A stretch of 64,000 bases of DNA from Pseudoclavibacter triregionum. GTDB lineage: Bacteria; Actinomycetota; Actinomycetes; Actinomycetales; Microbacteriaceae. Positions 42,684-51,353 of the stretch are shown here, piece after piece (within the stretch, counting starts at the first letter, position 1; every line of letters starts with the position of its first letter). The notes under the pieces are model-generated. The model searched no databases. It was given only the letters and a program-made list of their open reading frames with translations, and was not told where the DNA came from. The stretch covers positions 186,001 to 250,000 of the forward strand of contig OU365335.1 in assembly GCA_910822395.1 (NCBI GenBank), read 5' to 3'. A program made the translations under genes and the position numbers.

Positions 42684-43730
42684 CTAGAAGAGCAGGCTCG
42701 CGAGGCGCTGGCGGGCCTTGAGCACGCGCGGGTCGTCGGCGCCGACGACGAGGAAGAGCTCGAGCAGCCGCTCGCGGATCGTCGTGCGAGCCTCGGCGTC
42801 CGGCGTCTCGGCGAACACGTCGAGCAGCCGCGCGAAGGCGTCCTCGACGTGGCCGCCCGAGAGGTCGAGGTCGGCGACGTCGAGCTGCGCCTCGAGGTCG
42901 TTCGGCGACATCGCCGCGCGGGAGCGGATCTCGTCGAGCGTCTTGCCGCCGAGGCGGTCGAGGAGCTTCACTTGCGCGAGGCCCGCCTGGGCCTCCTCGT
43001 CGGCGGGCCGCTCGCGGATGACCTGCTCGTACGCCGCGATGGCGGCCGGGTAGTCGCGCCGCTCGACGGCCTCGTAGGCGGGCCGGAGGTGCTCGGGGAT
43101 CTGGGGCCCCGCGGGCTCGGCGGGGGCGGCCGGCTGGCCGGGCTCGGCGCCCTCGACCGCGACGACGTGCTCGATGCCCTGCTGGGCCGCGACCTGGAGC
43201 ACCTCCTGGAGGAGCTGCTTGAGTTCGGCCTCGGGCATCGTGCCCCCGAAGAGCTGGATCGGGCGGCCGGCGAGGAGCGCGAGCACCTGGGGCTGGCGGC
43301 CGAGCTCGGGGTGCGCGTCGAGGTCGATCCGGAGCAGCACGACGCGGCCGGCGAGCTCGCGGACGACCTTCGCGAGGACGGGCGAGAGCTCGCGCGCCTC
43401 GTGCGACCACGCCGCGTGCATCTCGATGAGCACGGGCACGAACTGCGAGAGCGGGGTGAACTGCTCGAGCTCCTCGCGGCCGCTGTCGAGGACGACATCC
43501 GGGAGGCTCGCGATCGCCTCGCCCGGCGCGGGCAGGGGCGGCTCGCCCGCGGCGTCGCGCGGATCGCCGGCGGCCGGCTGGGAGGACGGCGAGCCCGGCG
43601 CGGCCGAGGGGGCCGAGGGGCCGGGCTGGCCGCCGCCCCGGGGATCGGGCCGCTGGTGGCGCTCGACGAGCGAGGAGAGGTCGACGGCGCCGGCCACGTG
43701 GCGGGCGGGGAGGTCGCGGGGGTCAGCCAT
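42684..43730 (-). CDS. YbbN-like co-chaperone (thioredoxin-like plus TPR)
   Basis: A 348-residue cytoplasmic protein. Residues 1-70 are Pro/Gly/Ala-rich, a thioredoxin fold covers about 75-185, and TPR-type helices cover about 200-348 (EHLRPAYEAVERRDYPAAIA). At the position of the thioredoxin WCGPC motif it reads AAWSHEAREL, so both redox cysteines are missing and disulfide chemistry is not expected. This fits the YbbN/CnoX type of holdase co-chaperone. ATG 43730 starts 3 nt after the stop of the upstream large membrane protein, and its GAGGTG overlaps that stop, so the pair is co-transcribed. It ends at the shared palindromic terminator. Confidence 0.85.
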   Translation of the reverse strand: MADPRDLPARHVAGAVDLSSLVERHQRPDPRGGGQPGPSAPSAAPGSPSSQPAAGDPRDAAGEPPLPAPGEAIASLPDVVLDSGREELEQFTPLSQFVPVLIEMHAAWSHEARELSPVLAKVVRELAGRVVLLRIDLDAHPELGRQPQVLALLAGRPIQLFGGTMPEAELKQLLQEVLQVAAQQGIEHVVAVEGAEPGQPAAPAEPAGPQIPEHLRPAYEAVERRDYPAAIAAYEQVIRERPADEEAQAGLAQVKLLDRLGGKTLDEIRSRAAMSPNDLEAQLDVADLDLSGGHVEDAFARLLDVFAETPDAEARTTIRERLLELFLVVGADDPRVLKARQRLASLLF

Positions 43731-43733
43731 GGG

Positions 43734-46154
43734 TCACACCTCGTTGGCGGCGAGCTGCCGGGCGCTCGCGAGGGTCTGGGAGTAGCCGAGCAGGCGGATC
43801 TGCTCGCCGCTGCCGGCGGGCGGCACGTAGAAGAGGAGCTGGTCGACGTAGATCTTCTCGAAGCCGTTGCTCGACTGCGCCGTGCCCGCGAGGGCGGCGG
43901 TGGCGCCCGTGACCTTGATCGTCGCGAGCTTCGTCGTCGCGGAGATCTTCTCGACCTCCTCGAGCGACACGGCGACGATCGCGCCGTGGTTGAGCGCGGC
44001 GACGCCGGCCGGAGCCTGGGCGCCGGGGCGGTTCGAGAACGCGATCGTCGAGGCGGCCTGGTCGATGCCCGAGAGCTGCTGCTGGCGGTACGCCGCGCCG
44101 ATCTGCGGGAGGAGCGGGTCGGCGGCGAGGTCGAACTGCGCGGCGTACGGCGAGGCGTCGCCGTTCGTCACGAGGTCGCCGTAGGCGGCCGCGAGCTGAT
44201 CGGGGGCGATCTCGAGGCCGGGGCCGACCTGCGCGAGGCTCTCGGCGCCGATCGAGGCCGGGGCGGCCTCGGGCAGCGTGGCCGTCGGCGTGAGCTGCAC
44301 GAGCGAGACGACCTTGTAGGGGTCGCGGGCCGTCGCCTGCACGAGGGTCACGGCCGTGGGCAGGGCGCCCTGGTCGCCGGGCTGGATGATCGCGAAGACG
44401 GTGCGGGGCCATTCGCTCGTCGCCTCCGGGACGGCGTACGCGATCTCGCCGCTCGGGAAGGCGGCCGGGTCGGGCTGCGTCGGATCGGCCTTGTGCGCCT
44501 GGTACTTCGCGGTGCGCTCGATGAGCGCGGCGCCGTCGAAGCGGGGCGCGAGGAGGGCCGGGTCGTGGGCGGCGTCGGCGGCCTGCGCGACGGTGCGGGC
44601 GTCGTCGATGATGCGCGCGAGCTGGGCGTCGGAGACGACGGGCATGGGCGCGCCCTCGTTGATGAGGGCCTGCTCGACGGTCGAGGTGGGCGTCGCGGTG
44701 GGGTGCTCCTCGGGGCCGCCGAGGGCCTCGGGCCACATGTCGGCCGAACAGCCCGTGAGCGCTACGGCGCTGATCGCGAGGATCGGCGCGAGGCGGAAGA
44801 GGCGCTTCGGGGCCTGCGTCCGGTTGCGGCCGCGCGGTCGGCGCCACTTCTCGGCGTCGTCGGCGGGCGCCGGGACGACGGCGGGCTCGGCGGGGCCGGA
44901 GCCGCCGTCGCGGGGCCCGTCGTCCTCGCGGTCGTCGGCCTTGGGGGCGTCGGCCTTGGTGTCGTCGGCCTGAGGCTCGGCGACGACGGGCTCCTCGGCG
45001 GCGACGGGATCGTCGGCCACGGCCGGCTCGGCCGCGTCCGCCTGCTGCGCCTCGCCATCCTCGACGACCGGCGTGCTCGCCGCGTGCTCGTCGTCGGCGG
45101 TGTCGGCCATCGCGGGCTCCGTCATCTCGGGCTCCGCCGGCAGCGGCTCGTCCGAGCCCTCGTCGGCGGCGGCCGGCTCATCGCGGTCGTCCGCGGGCGG
45201 CTGGAAGGCGGCGTAGGCGTCGCCGTCCGCCTCGGCGGCGGCGAGCGGCGCGAGGGCGAGGTCGGCGTCCGGGTCGGCGTGCTCGTTCGTCTGCTCCGTC
45301 GGCTTCGCCTCGTCCGCGTCGCGGACGGCCGGCATGGCGCGCGTCTCGGCCTCGACGTCGGCGTCGGCGTCGAGGCCCATGAGCTCGGACGACTCGGCGC
45401 CGTCCTCGAGCGTCGCGGCGGGCCCGTCCGCCGACTCGCCCATCGGCTCCCCCGCCGTCGCGCCGACGGCCGCGGTCGCGGCCGCCCCGGCGGCGACCGG
45501 GCGGGCGGGCGTCGAGCGCATGACGGGCACGGGGCCGTTCGAGCCGGCCGAGAGCGCGCGGCGCTCCGAGCGCAGGTGGAGGAGGGCCCAGAGGAGGAGG
45601 CCGGCCGCGAGCACGAGCAGGAGCGAGCCGCCGAGCAGGAGCGGGCCCGACCACGGCGCACGGCCCGAAAGCGGCCACGTCACCTCGGCGGAGCTCAGCG
45701 CGGGGCCGCCGGCGTCGTTCGAGACGAGGATCGAGTACCCCGGGGGCAGCTCGGTGTCGAGCGTGAGGGTGCCGTCGCCGGTCGTCTCCTCGGTCCAGAG
45801 GTCGGAGCCCTTCGGCGACACGAAGTCGCCGGCCGAGCCGACCTGGGTCTCGACGAGCGCGTTCTCCTCGCCCGCGGCGAAGGTCGTGTGGCGGGCGTCG
45901 CCGAGCCATCCGGCGATGTCGGCGTCGCGGCCGACCACGGCCGTCATCGGGCCGCTGCCCTGGATGACGATGCTCTGCGCGCCCGCGTGCGAGGTGAGCA
46001 CGCTCGAGGGGATGACCGCGTACGGCGCGCTCGAGCCGGTCGAGCCGGACGCCGTGACGCTCGTGCCCGAGGCCGAGGCCGCGATGTGGACGCCGGCCGC
46101 GATGAACATGGCCAGGCTCGCGACGAAGGCGATCGCGGCGAGGATGAAGCGCAC
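43734..46154 (-). CDS. Large membrane protein with internal lipobox
   Basis: An 806-residue protein, family not recognised. Start GTG 46154 has AAGGAG 6 nt upstream. An N-terminal hydrophobic helix (FILAAIAFVASLAMFIAAGV), a mostly beta extracytoplasmic part (about 35-160) and a second membrane helix (about 168-190) come first. A 250-residue Ala/Glu/Asp/Pro-rich linker follows. A basic stretch (RRPRGRNRTQAPKRLFRLAP) then leads into ILAISAVALTGC, a perfect lipobox with Cys469. The rest (about 470-806) looks like a folded secreted domain. The layout reads as a membrane protein fused to a complete lipoprotein. Nothing shows a frameshift, because one frame spans both. The YbbN-like gene follows at 3 nt. 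Confidence 0.8.
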   Translation of the reverse strand: MRFILAAIAFVASLAMFIAAGVHIAASASGTSVTASGSTGSSAPYAVIPSSVLTSHAGAQSIVIQGSGPMTAVVGRDADIAGWLGDARHTTFAAGEENALVETQVGSAGDFVSPKGSDLWTEETTGDGTLTLDTELPPGYSILVSNDAGGPALSSAEVTWPLSGRAPWSGPLLLGGSLLLVLAAGLLLWALLHLRSERRALSAGSNGPVPVMRSTPARPVAAGAAATAAVGATAGEPMGESADGPAATLEDGAESSELMGLDADADVEAETRAMPAVRDADEAKPTEQTNEHADPDADLALAPLAAAEADGDAYAAFQPPADDRDEPAAADEGSDEPLPAEPEMTEPAMADTADDEHAASTPVVEDGEAQQADAAEPAVADDPVAAEEPVVAEPQADDTKADAPKADDREDDGPRDGGSGPAEPAVVPAPADDAEKWRRPRGRNRTQAPKRLFRLAPILAISAVALTGCSADMWPEALGGPEEHPTATPTSTVEQALINEGAPMPVVSDAQLARIIDDARTVAQAADAAHDPALLAPRFDGAALIERTAKYQAHKADPTQPDPAAFPSGEIAYAVPEATSEWPRTVFAIIQPGDQGALPTAVTLVQATARDPYKVVSLVQLTPTATLPEAAPASIGAESLAQVGPGLEIAPDQLAAAYGDLVTNGDASPYAAQFDLAADPLLPQIGAAYRQQQLSGIDQAASTIAFSNRPGAQAPAGVAALNHGAIVAVSLEEVEKISATTKLATIKVTGATAALAGTAQSSNGFEKIYVDQLLFYVPPAGSGEQIRLLGYSQTLASARQLAANEV

Positions 46155-46510
46155 TCTGGACTCCTTGTGAGTTCTCGCGCGCTGCGGCGGTCGCGGCGCG
46201 CTGCTCCTCGGCGAGGAACCGGCCCGTCCGGACTCGGCGGGGTTCTCCGGTCCGTCCGATGCTGGGAGCCTTGGACCCGCCGGGGCGGAATCCTTTCCCC
46301 TCACGCTATCCCACGGGCCTCCGCGGGCCCGGAAGCCTCGCTGATGGCGAACACATCCCCTGCTCGCGGGCGGGCGCGCCGACGCGCGCACCGGACTCGA
46401 CGGCGGCCCCCGGCACGGGGCATCCGGGCAGGCTGGCCGCCGTAGACTGGCCGCCATCGATCGCGCCGCGGGCCCCCGCCCGCCGCGCTGCCGAGGATCA
46501 AGGAGATGAC
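46155..46510. other. Divergent intergenic region with two promoters
   Basis: 356 bp between the large membrane protein gene (minus) and the DivIVA-like gene (plus). On the plus strand TAGACT at 46443-46448 and AAGGAG at 46500-46505 serve GTG 46511. On the minus strand TAGCGT at 46303-46308 would start a leader of about 140 nt, which ends with AAGGAG at 46161-46166. No small gene or RNA family is recognisable. Confidence 0.5.
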
Positions 46511-48103
46511 GTGTCGCCCGAGGAGACGTACTTCAGCACCGCGATGCGCGGCTACAACCGCGAGGAGGTCGACGAGGCCATCCGCGACCTCCGCCGCCAG
46601 CTCGCCCAGGCCGGCCAGCAGGACACCGGCGCCGCCCGCGAGGCCGAGCGCCTCCGCCAGCGGGTCGCCGAGCTCGAGAAGGAGCTCCGCGAGGCCGGCA
46701 CGCCGACGTACTCGGGCCTCGGCAGCAAGCTCGCGGGCACGCTCGCGACGGCCGAGCAGCAGGCGCAGAAGCTCATCTCCGAGGCCCAGCGCGAGGCCGA
46801 CCGCATCGAGGGCGAGGCCCACCGCACGGCCGCCCGCATCCACCAGGAGGCGAACGACTACGCCGAGCGCACGACCCGCGACGCCGACACCCGCGCCCAC
46901 CGCGCCCTCGCCGACTCGCGCGCCGAGGCCGACGGCCTCCTCGAGAACGCCCGCCAGGAGGCCGAGCTCATCCGCTCGAACCAGGAGCGCGAGATCGAGA
47001 CGGTGAAGGACCAGGTCACGACCGAGCTGCGAGAGCTGCGCCACTCGACCGACCGCGAGATCGCCGCGCTCCGCGCCCAGAACGACGCCGAGCTCGCCGC
47101 GCAGCGCCAGCAGGCCGAGGCCGAGACCGCGCAGCTGCGCGCCGAGCTCGCCGCCGCCAAGCGCGCCCTCGAGATCGAGCGCGGCGAGCACGACCGCGCC
47201 CTCAAGGAGGAGCGCGAGGCCCTCGAGCGCGAGATCGCCGAGCGCCGCTCCCGCCACGACCGCGAGCTCGAGGGCGAGCGCCAGCGCACCCTCGTCGAGC
47301 TCGACGGCCACCGCGAGGCGACCGTCCGCGACCTCGCCTCGCAGCGCTCTGCGCTCGACGTCGAGCTCGCCACGCGCCGGTCCGAGTTCGAGCAGCAGCT
47401 CGTCGCCGCCGGGCGCAAGGCCGAGGCGACGGCGAAGAAGCTCATCGACGACGCCACCGAGCAGCTCGCCGACCTCAACCAGCGCTCCGAGCAGGTGCGC
47501 CGCGAGGCGGGCCGCATGATGGCCGACGCCCGCCGCCGCGCCCAGGAGACCGTCGAGCAGGCCGAGCGCCAGGCCGCCGACATCCTCGACAACGCGAACC
47601 GCCAGGCCCGCGAGCGCGGCGCCGAGATCGAATCGCGCACGCTCGCGATGACCGAGGCCGCCGAGTCGAAGCTCGCCGAGATCCGCGAGCAGCGCGAGCA
47701 GGTCGACGGCTACCTCGCGAACCTCCGCCAGATGTTCGCGAGCACCGGCCTCGCGAACGCCCTCCCTGACTTCGAGGAGGAGCGCAAGAGCGACAAGCCG
47801 GCGGCCTTCGCGGGGCTCGTGCAAGAGGACGCCGACGAGCAGGACTCCGACGAGCAGGATGCCGCCGCCGCCTCGCACGACGCCGACGACCTCGGCTCGG
47901 CCGAGGACGAGGCCCCGCAGGGCGCCGCCGCCGACGACGAGCGCGAGCAGGACGACACCGACGCCGAGGCCGAGCACGACGACGCCCACGTCATCGAGCA
48001 CCTCATCGCCCAGCCCGACGACGAGGAGCCGGTCTCCCGCACCGACGACTCGCTCTACCAGGACACGATCGTCATCCCCCGCGATCAGCTCCCCGGCCGC
48101 TAG
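46511..48103 (+). CDS. DivIVA-like coiled-coil protein with acidic tail
   Basis: A 530-residue protein starting at GTG 46511 (AAGGAG with a 5-nt gap). The N-terminus FSTAMRGYNREEVDEAIRDL is a DivIVA-type membrane-curvature domain. Residues about 35-415 are an almost continuous coiled coil rich in Glu, Arg, Ala and Gln, ending IREQREQVDGYLANLRQMF. The last 115 residues are very acidic and disordered. Such proteins act in polar growth or septum scaffolding in actinobacteria (DivIVA/Wag31, Scy, FilP). Which one this corresponds to is unclear, and it is longer than Wag31. The AI-2E permease gene follows at 21 nt. Confidence 0.85.
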   Translation: MSPEETYFSTAMRGYNREEVDEAIRDLRRQLAQAGQQDTGAAREAERLRQRVAELEKELREAGTPTYSGLGSKLAGTLATAEQQAQKLISEAQREADRIEGEAHRTAARIHQEANDYAERTTRDADTRAHRALADSRAEADGLLENARQEAELIRSNQEREIETVKDQVTTELRELRHSTDREIAALRAQNDAELAAQRQQAEAETAQLRAELAAAKRALEIERGEHDRALKEEREALEREIAERRSRHDRELEGERQRTLVELDGHREATVRDLASQRSALDVELATRRSEFEQQLVAAGRKAEATAKKLIDDATEQLADLNQRSEQVRREAGRMMADARRRAQETVEQAERQAADILDNANRQARERGAEIESRTLAMTEAAESKLAEIREQREQVDGYLANLRQMFASTGLANALPDFEEERKSDKPAAFAGLVQEDADEQDSDEQDAAAASHDADDLGSAEDEAPQGAAADDEREQDDTDAEAEHDDAHVIEHLIAQPDDEEPVSRTDDSLYQDTIVIPRDQLPGR

Positions 48104-48124
48104 CCGGCGGCCGAGGAGACCCGC

Positions 48125-49171
48125 ATGCGCGTAGAGAACCCCTTCCGCCTCGGATTCGTCGCGACGCTCGGCGTGCTCGCCGCGCTCGTGCTCGGCGGCA
48201 TGCTCACGGCCCTCGGCACGGTCCTCACCTACGTCGGCGCGGCGCTCTTCCTCGCGCTCGGCTTCGAGCCGATCATCGGCTTCCTCGAGCGCCGGCGGTG
48301 GCCGCGGCCGCTCGCCATCACCGTGTCGCTGCTCGTCGTGTTCGGCCTCTTCGCGCTCCTCGTGCTCGCCATCATCCCCTCGGTCACCGAGCAGGTCGGG
48401 CAGCTCTCGAGCCGCTACGGCACGCTCGTCGAGCAGCTCGCGAACTCGAACCTCATCGAGTGGGCCGACAAGACCTTCCCCGGCCTCGACGCGCAGAAGG
48501 CCGTGAGCGACGCGCTCGTATGGCTGCAGCAGAACGTCGCGGTCATCACGGGCGGCGTGCTCCAGGTCGGCTTCGGCATCGTGAACGGCTTCTTCGGGCT
48601 GCTCATCGTCGCCATCCTCACGCTCTACTTCGTGGCGAGCATGAACTCGATCAAGCGCGCGTTCTACCAGCTCGTGCCGGCCTCGCGCCGCGGCCGCGTC
48701 GCGGAGATCACCGAGGAGATCACGGGGTCGGTCGGCAAGTACGTCATGGGGCAGACCTCGCTCGCCCTCGTGAACGGCGTGCTCACCTTCATCTTCCTGT
48801 CGATCATGGGCGCCTCGATGCCGGCGGTCTTCGCGCTCGTCGCCTTCGCCGGCTCGCTCATCCCGCTCGTCGGCACGATGTCGGCGTCGATCATCATCGT
48901 GCTCGGACAGCTCGTCCTCATGCCGACGGGCAGCTCGGTGTGGTGGATCGCCGCGATCTACTACCTCGTCTACATGCAGCTCGAGGCGTACGTCATCTCG
49001 CCGCGGATCATGTCGTCCGCGGTTTCCGTGCCCGGCCCGATCGTCGTCATCGCGGCGCTCACGGGCGGCACGCTGCTGGGCCTGCTCGGCGCGATGATCG
49101 CGATCCCGGTCGCGGCGAGCCTGCTCATCATCGTGAAGCGGGTCATCATCCCGGCCCAGAACGAGAGATAG
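48125..49171 (+). CDS. AI-2E family transporter (YdgG/TqsA-like permease)
   Basis: A 348-residue membrane protein with about eight helices, the pattern of the AI-2E exporter superfamily. Typical segments are FGIVNGFFGLLIVAILTLYFVA cut around the central helix, GLLGAMIAIPVAASLL at the C-terminus and LIPLVGTMSASI. GAGGAG lies 6-8 nt before ATG 48125. It probably shares a transcript with the DivIVA-like gene. Real substrates in this family vary, including Na+/H+ antiport, so autoinducer export should not be assumed. Confidence 0.88.
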   Translation: MRVENPFRLGFVATLGVLAALVLGGMLTALGTVLTYVGAALFLALGFEPIIGFLERRRWPRPLAITVSLLVVFGLFALLVLAIIPSVTEQVGQLSSRYGTLVEQLANSNLIEWADKTFPGLDAQKAVSDALVWLQQNVAVITGGVLQVGFGIVNGFFGLLIVAILTLYFVASMNSIKRAFYQLVPASRRGRVAEITEEITGSVGKYVMGQTSLALVNGVLTFIFLSIMGASMPAVFALVAFAGSLIPLVGTMSASIIIVLGQLVLMPTGSSVWWIAAIYYLVYMQLEAYVISPRIMSSAVSVPGPIVVIAALTGGTLLGLLGAMIAIPVAASLLIIVKRVIIPAQNER

Positions 49172-49210
49172 CCAGGCGACGGACCCGCGCGGCGCGCGCC
49201 CGGATCGCCG

Positions 49211-49972
49211 CTACCCCGCCGGCCAGCTCGTCGGCAGCGGCGACTTCGACGGGTTCACGCGCGCGACGATCTCGTCGAGCACGCGACGGGTCTGCGACTC
49301 CCCCACCCAGAGGTGGCGGCCGCCCTCGACGGCGACGAAGTCGACGCCCTCCAGCCCGGCCTCGGCGATCTTCGCGCGGGCCTCGTCGGGCTTGAGGAAG
49401 TCGTCGTGCTCCGGCACGAGCCACACGAAGGGCTTCTCGAAGCCCTTCCAGGCGGCGAGCTCCTCCGGCGTCGTGCGGCGCAGGGGCGGCGAGAGCAGGA
49501 TGACGCCCGCGAGCTCGTCCTCGTAGCGGCGCGCGTACTTCAGCGCGAGCTCGGTGCCGAACGACCATCCGACGAACCAGGGCGCCGGCAGCTTCCGCTC
49601 GCGCACGAGGTCGAAGGCCGCGGCGACGTCGCCCTCCTCCGCGATGCCGTCGCCGAAGGCGCCCTCGCTCGTGCCGCGCGGCGAGCTCGTGCCGCGCGAG
49701 TTGAAGCGGAGCACGGCGAGGTCGGCGAGCGCCGGCAGGCGCAGGGACGCCTTGCGGTAGAGGTGCGAGTCCATGAAGCCGCCGTGCGTCGGCAGCGGGT
49801 GGAAGGTGACGAGCGTGGCGACCGGGTCGCGGTCGAGCGGGAGCGCGAGCTCGCCGACGAGGGTGAGCCCGTCGGGGGTGCGCAGCTCGACGTCCTCGCG
49901 TCGGGCGGGCAGGACGGTGCCGGAGCGGATCTCCTGCGGCTCGGCGACGGGATTCGCGGCGGGCTCGGTCAT
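49211..49972 (-). CDS. Alpha/beta hydrolase (dienelactone-hydrolase-like)
   Basis: A 253-residue single-domain alpha/beta hydrolase with no signal peptide. HPLPTHGGFMDSHLY gives the oxyanion region. The nucleophile elbow is GWSFGTELAL (Ser at the centre), an acid is likely in LVPEHDDFLKPDE, and the catalytic His is in EGGRHLWVG. Substrate unknown; the sequence resembles KANL3/Tex30- or YfhR-like hydrolases. ATG 49972 overlaps the upstream gene by 4 nt (ATGA), which fixes the start although the frame opens to 51061. It converges with the AI-2E gene across 39 nt. Confidence 0.88.
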   Translation of the reverse strand: MTEPAANPVAEPQEIRSGTVLPARREDVELRTPDGLTLVGELALPLDRDPVATLVTFHPLPTHGGFMDSHLYRKASLRLPALADLAVLRFNSRGTSSPRGTSEGAFGDGIAEEGDVAAAFDLVRERKLPAPWFVGWSFGTELALKYARRYEDELAGVILLSPPLRRTTPEELAAWKGFEKPFVWLVPEHDDFLKPDEARAKIAEAGLEGVDFVAVEGGRHLWVGESQTRRVLDEIVARVNPSKSPLPTSWPAG

Positions 49973-50274
49973 GACATCCTCCAGCAGTGCTCGTGCCAGT
50001 GCCGCCGCTCCTCGAGCGCCCGGTCGTCGCCGAAGAGGTGATCGGCGGGCCAGACGGCGAGGTGCGCGACGCCGACGGGGATCGGGTTCGGGCATCCGGG
50101 GCAGACGTACGGCTTCACGGCGCGCTCGGGCGCGATGGGCTGCACGGTCCAGGCTCGGCCGCGGCGGGTCTCGGTGCGCCGGAGCGCGCCGCGGAGCCGG
50201 GCGACGTCGTCGCGCTCGGGCTCCTCCGGCCGGGCTCCGCGGCGGGGACGGCGAGGACGGTTCGTGCGCGGCAC
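49969..50274 (-). CDS. Small zinc-ribbon-like protein
   Basis: A 101-residue protein starting at GTG 50274. The N-terminus is very basic (RTNRPRRPRRGARP). The core holds VCPGC (Cys58, Cys61), His71 in GVAHLAVW and RRHWHEHCW (His92, His94, Cys97), which would make a compact zinc site. Homologues known to me in actinobacteria are often misnamed ATP/GTP-binding proteins; the true function is unknown. TAGACT lies 6 nt upstream (leaderless). It overlaps the hydrolase gene by 4 nt, making a two-gene operon. Confidence 0.8.
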   Translation of the reverse strand: MPRTNRPRRPRRGARPEEPERDDVARLRGALRRTETRRGRAWTVQPIAPERAVKPYVCPGCPNPIPVGVAHLAVWPADHLFGDDRALEERRHWHEHCWRMS

Positions 50275-50280
50275 TGGGCC

Positions 50281-50286
50281 AGTCTA
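50281..50286 (-). promoter_or_regulatory. -10 element (TAGACT), leaderless promoter
   Basis: TAGACT on the minus strand, 6 nt before GTG 50274. It supports the GTG start of the zinc-ribbon-like protein. Confidence 0.55.
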
Positions 50287-50322
50287 GGACGGCGGCGCGC
50301 AGGGCCGGGGCGGCACGGGCGG

Positions 50323-51048
50323 CTAGTACCAGCCGTTCCCCTGCGAGTGGCTCCACGCGCCGCACGGGGTGCCGTAGCGGTCGGCGATGTAGCCGAGGCC
50401 CCAGCGGATCTGCGTCTCCGGGTTCGTGCGCCAGTCGTCGCCGACGCTCGACATCTTCGAGCCGGGCAGCGCCTGGGGGATGCCGTAGGCGCCGGAGGAC
50501 GGGTTCTCGGCGTCGACCTCCCAGCGGGACTCCTTGTTCCAGAGCTTCACGAGGCAGGTGAAGTCGCTCTCGCTCCAGCCGCGGCCGAGCACGAGCGCAT
50601 GGGCGATCTCCTGCGAGACGCTCGCGGGCGTGGTCGCGCCGTAGGAGGAGCCGGAGCCCGAGCCGCTCGAGGAGGACGAGCTCGCGGTCGGCGTCGGCGT
50701 GGGGGTCGGCGTCGTGATCGTGACCTCGGCGCCCTCGCGCTCGACGGCGCCCGCGCCGAGGCCGAGGTCGGCCGAGAAGGCCTGGGGCTGCGCGGTCGCG
50801 AGCTGGCTCACGCTGGGGAGCTCGTCCGCGAGGACGGGCTCGGGCGCGGCGAGGATGCCGGGCAGGATGGCGCTCGCGACGGCGGCCGCGGCGAGGGCGC
50901 CGCCGAGGGGCGCGAGCACGCGGGCGCGGCGGCGGGCGCGCACGGCGCCGGGGACGGCGGCGCGGGTCGAACCGGTGCGCTCGCCGAAGGCGATGAGGCC
51001 CGTGGCCTCGAGGTCCTGCTCGATCGTCTGCGTCATGTACCTGGTCAT
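50323..51048 (-). CDS. Secreted SLT/Rpf-like muralidase, copy 1
   Basis: A 241-residue exported peptidoglycan-active protein. A cytoplasmic basic N-terminus (RARRRARVL) leads into a hydrophobic segment (about 47-68), then a Thr/Pro/Ser linker (about 110-140) and a C-terminal lysozyme-like domain (about 145-241). Probable catalytic Glu173 is in LWNKESRWEVDAENPSSGAY. Cys165 and Cys229 could form the disulfide usual in Rpf-type folds. A second possible start is ATG 51036. Transcribed from a TTGCCT-N17-TATCGT promoter sharing a direct repeat with copy 2. Lytic transglycosylase or resuscitation-type activity is inferred. Confidence 0.87.
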   Translation of the reverse strand: MTRYMTQTIEQDLEATGLIAFGERTGSTRAAVPGAVRARRRARVLAPLGGALAAAAVASAILPGILAAPEPVLADELPSVSQLATAQPQAFSADLGLGAGAVEREGAEVTITTPTPTPTPTASSSSSSGSGSGSSYGATTPASVSQEIAHALVLGRGWSESDFTCLVKLWNKESRWEVDAENPSSGAYGIPQALPGSKMSSVGDDWRTNPETQIRWGLGYIADRYGTPCGAWSHSQGNGWY

Positions 51049-51088
51049 CCGTCTCGTTCAAGCGACCTTGGGGAGCGGTCGCCAGATG

Positions 51089-51117
51089 ACGATAACGAAA
51101 TGGTCACGCGAAGGCAA
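51089..51117 (-). promoter_or_regulatory. Promoter of muralidase 1 with GTGACC-N5-GTTATC repeat
   Basis: On the minus strand TTGCCT (51112-51117), a 17-nt spacer and TATCGT (51089-51094). The spacer and -10 hold GTGACC-ATTTC-GTTATC (51091-51107), an 11-bp-phased direct repeat like actinobacterial MtrA sites. The leader of about 40 nt can form GCGACC/GGTCGC. The rest of the 305-bp gap (51049-51353) holds only the terminator of copy 2 as far as I can see. Confidence 0.65.
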
Positions 51118-51293
51118 TGACCGGATCCCGGAAACCTTGGCGCAACCTGGAAGCCCTAGATGCGCTCCGCATGAGCATGCGGATCGCGCGGAGGTTCATC
51201 CGCGACATGCGATGACGTGACACGCGGGACGGCTGTGACCCCTGAGCCGTTCTGACGGCCCGCTGCGGTGGACGGGCGTCCGGCGCGACGCGG

Positions 51294-51327
51294 CGAACGG
51301 CGGCATCCCGGAGGACGCCGCCGTTCG
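51294..51327 (-). terminator. Terminator of muralidase 2
   Basis: CGAACGGCGGC (51294-51304) pairs with GCCGCCGTTCG (51317-51327), an 11-bp stem with a 12-nt loop, 26 nt after the stop codon. Confidence 0.8.
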
Positions 51328-51353
51328 AGGCCGTGCGAGCCGACCGCCGCGGA

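Noticed and set aside
44748-44750. Frameshift or missed gene boundary inside the large membrane protein
   Set aside because: The frame continues cleanly through the lipobox and no start codon with a Shine-Dalgarno sequence precedes it, so I keep one gene and report the layout as odd.
51049-51117. c-di-AMP (ydaO) riboswitch upstream of the muralidase gene
   Set aside because: Actinobacterial cell-wall hydrolase genes often have one, but the predicted leader is only about 40 nt and lacks the conserved core.
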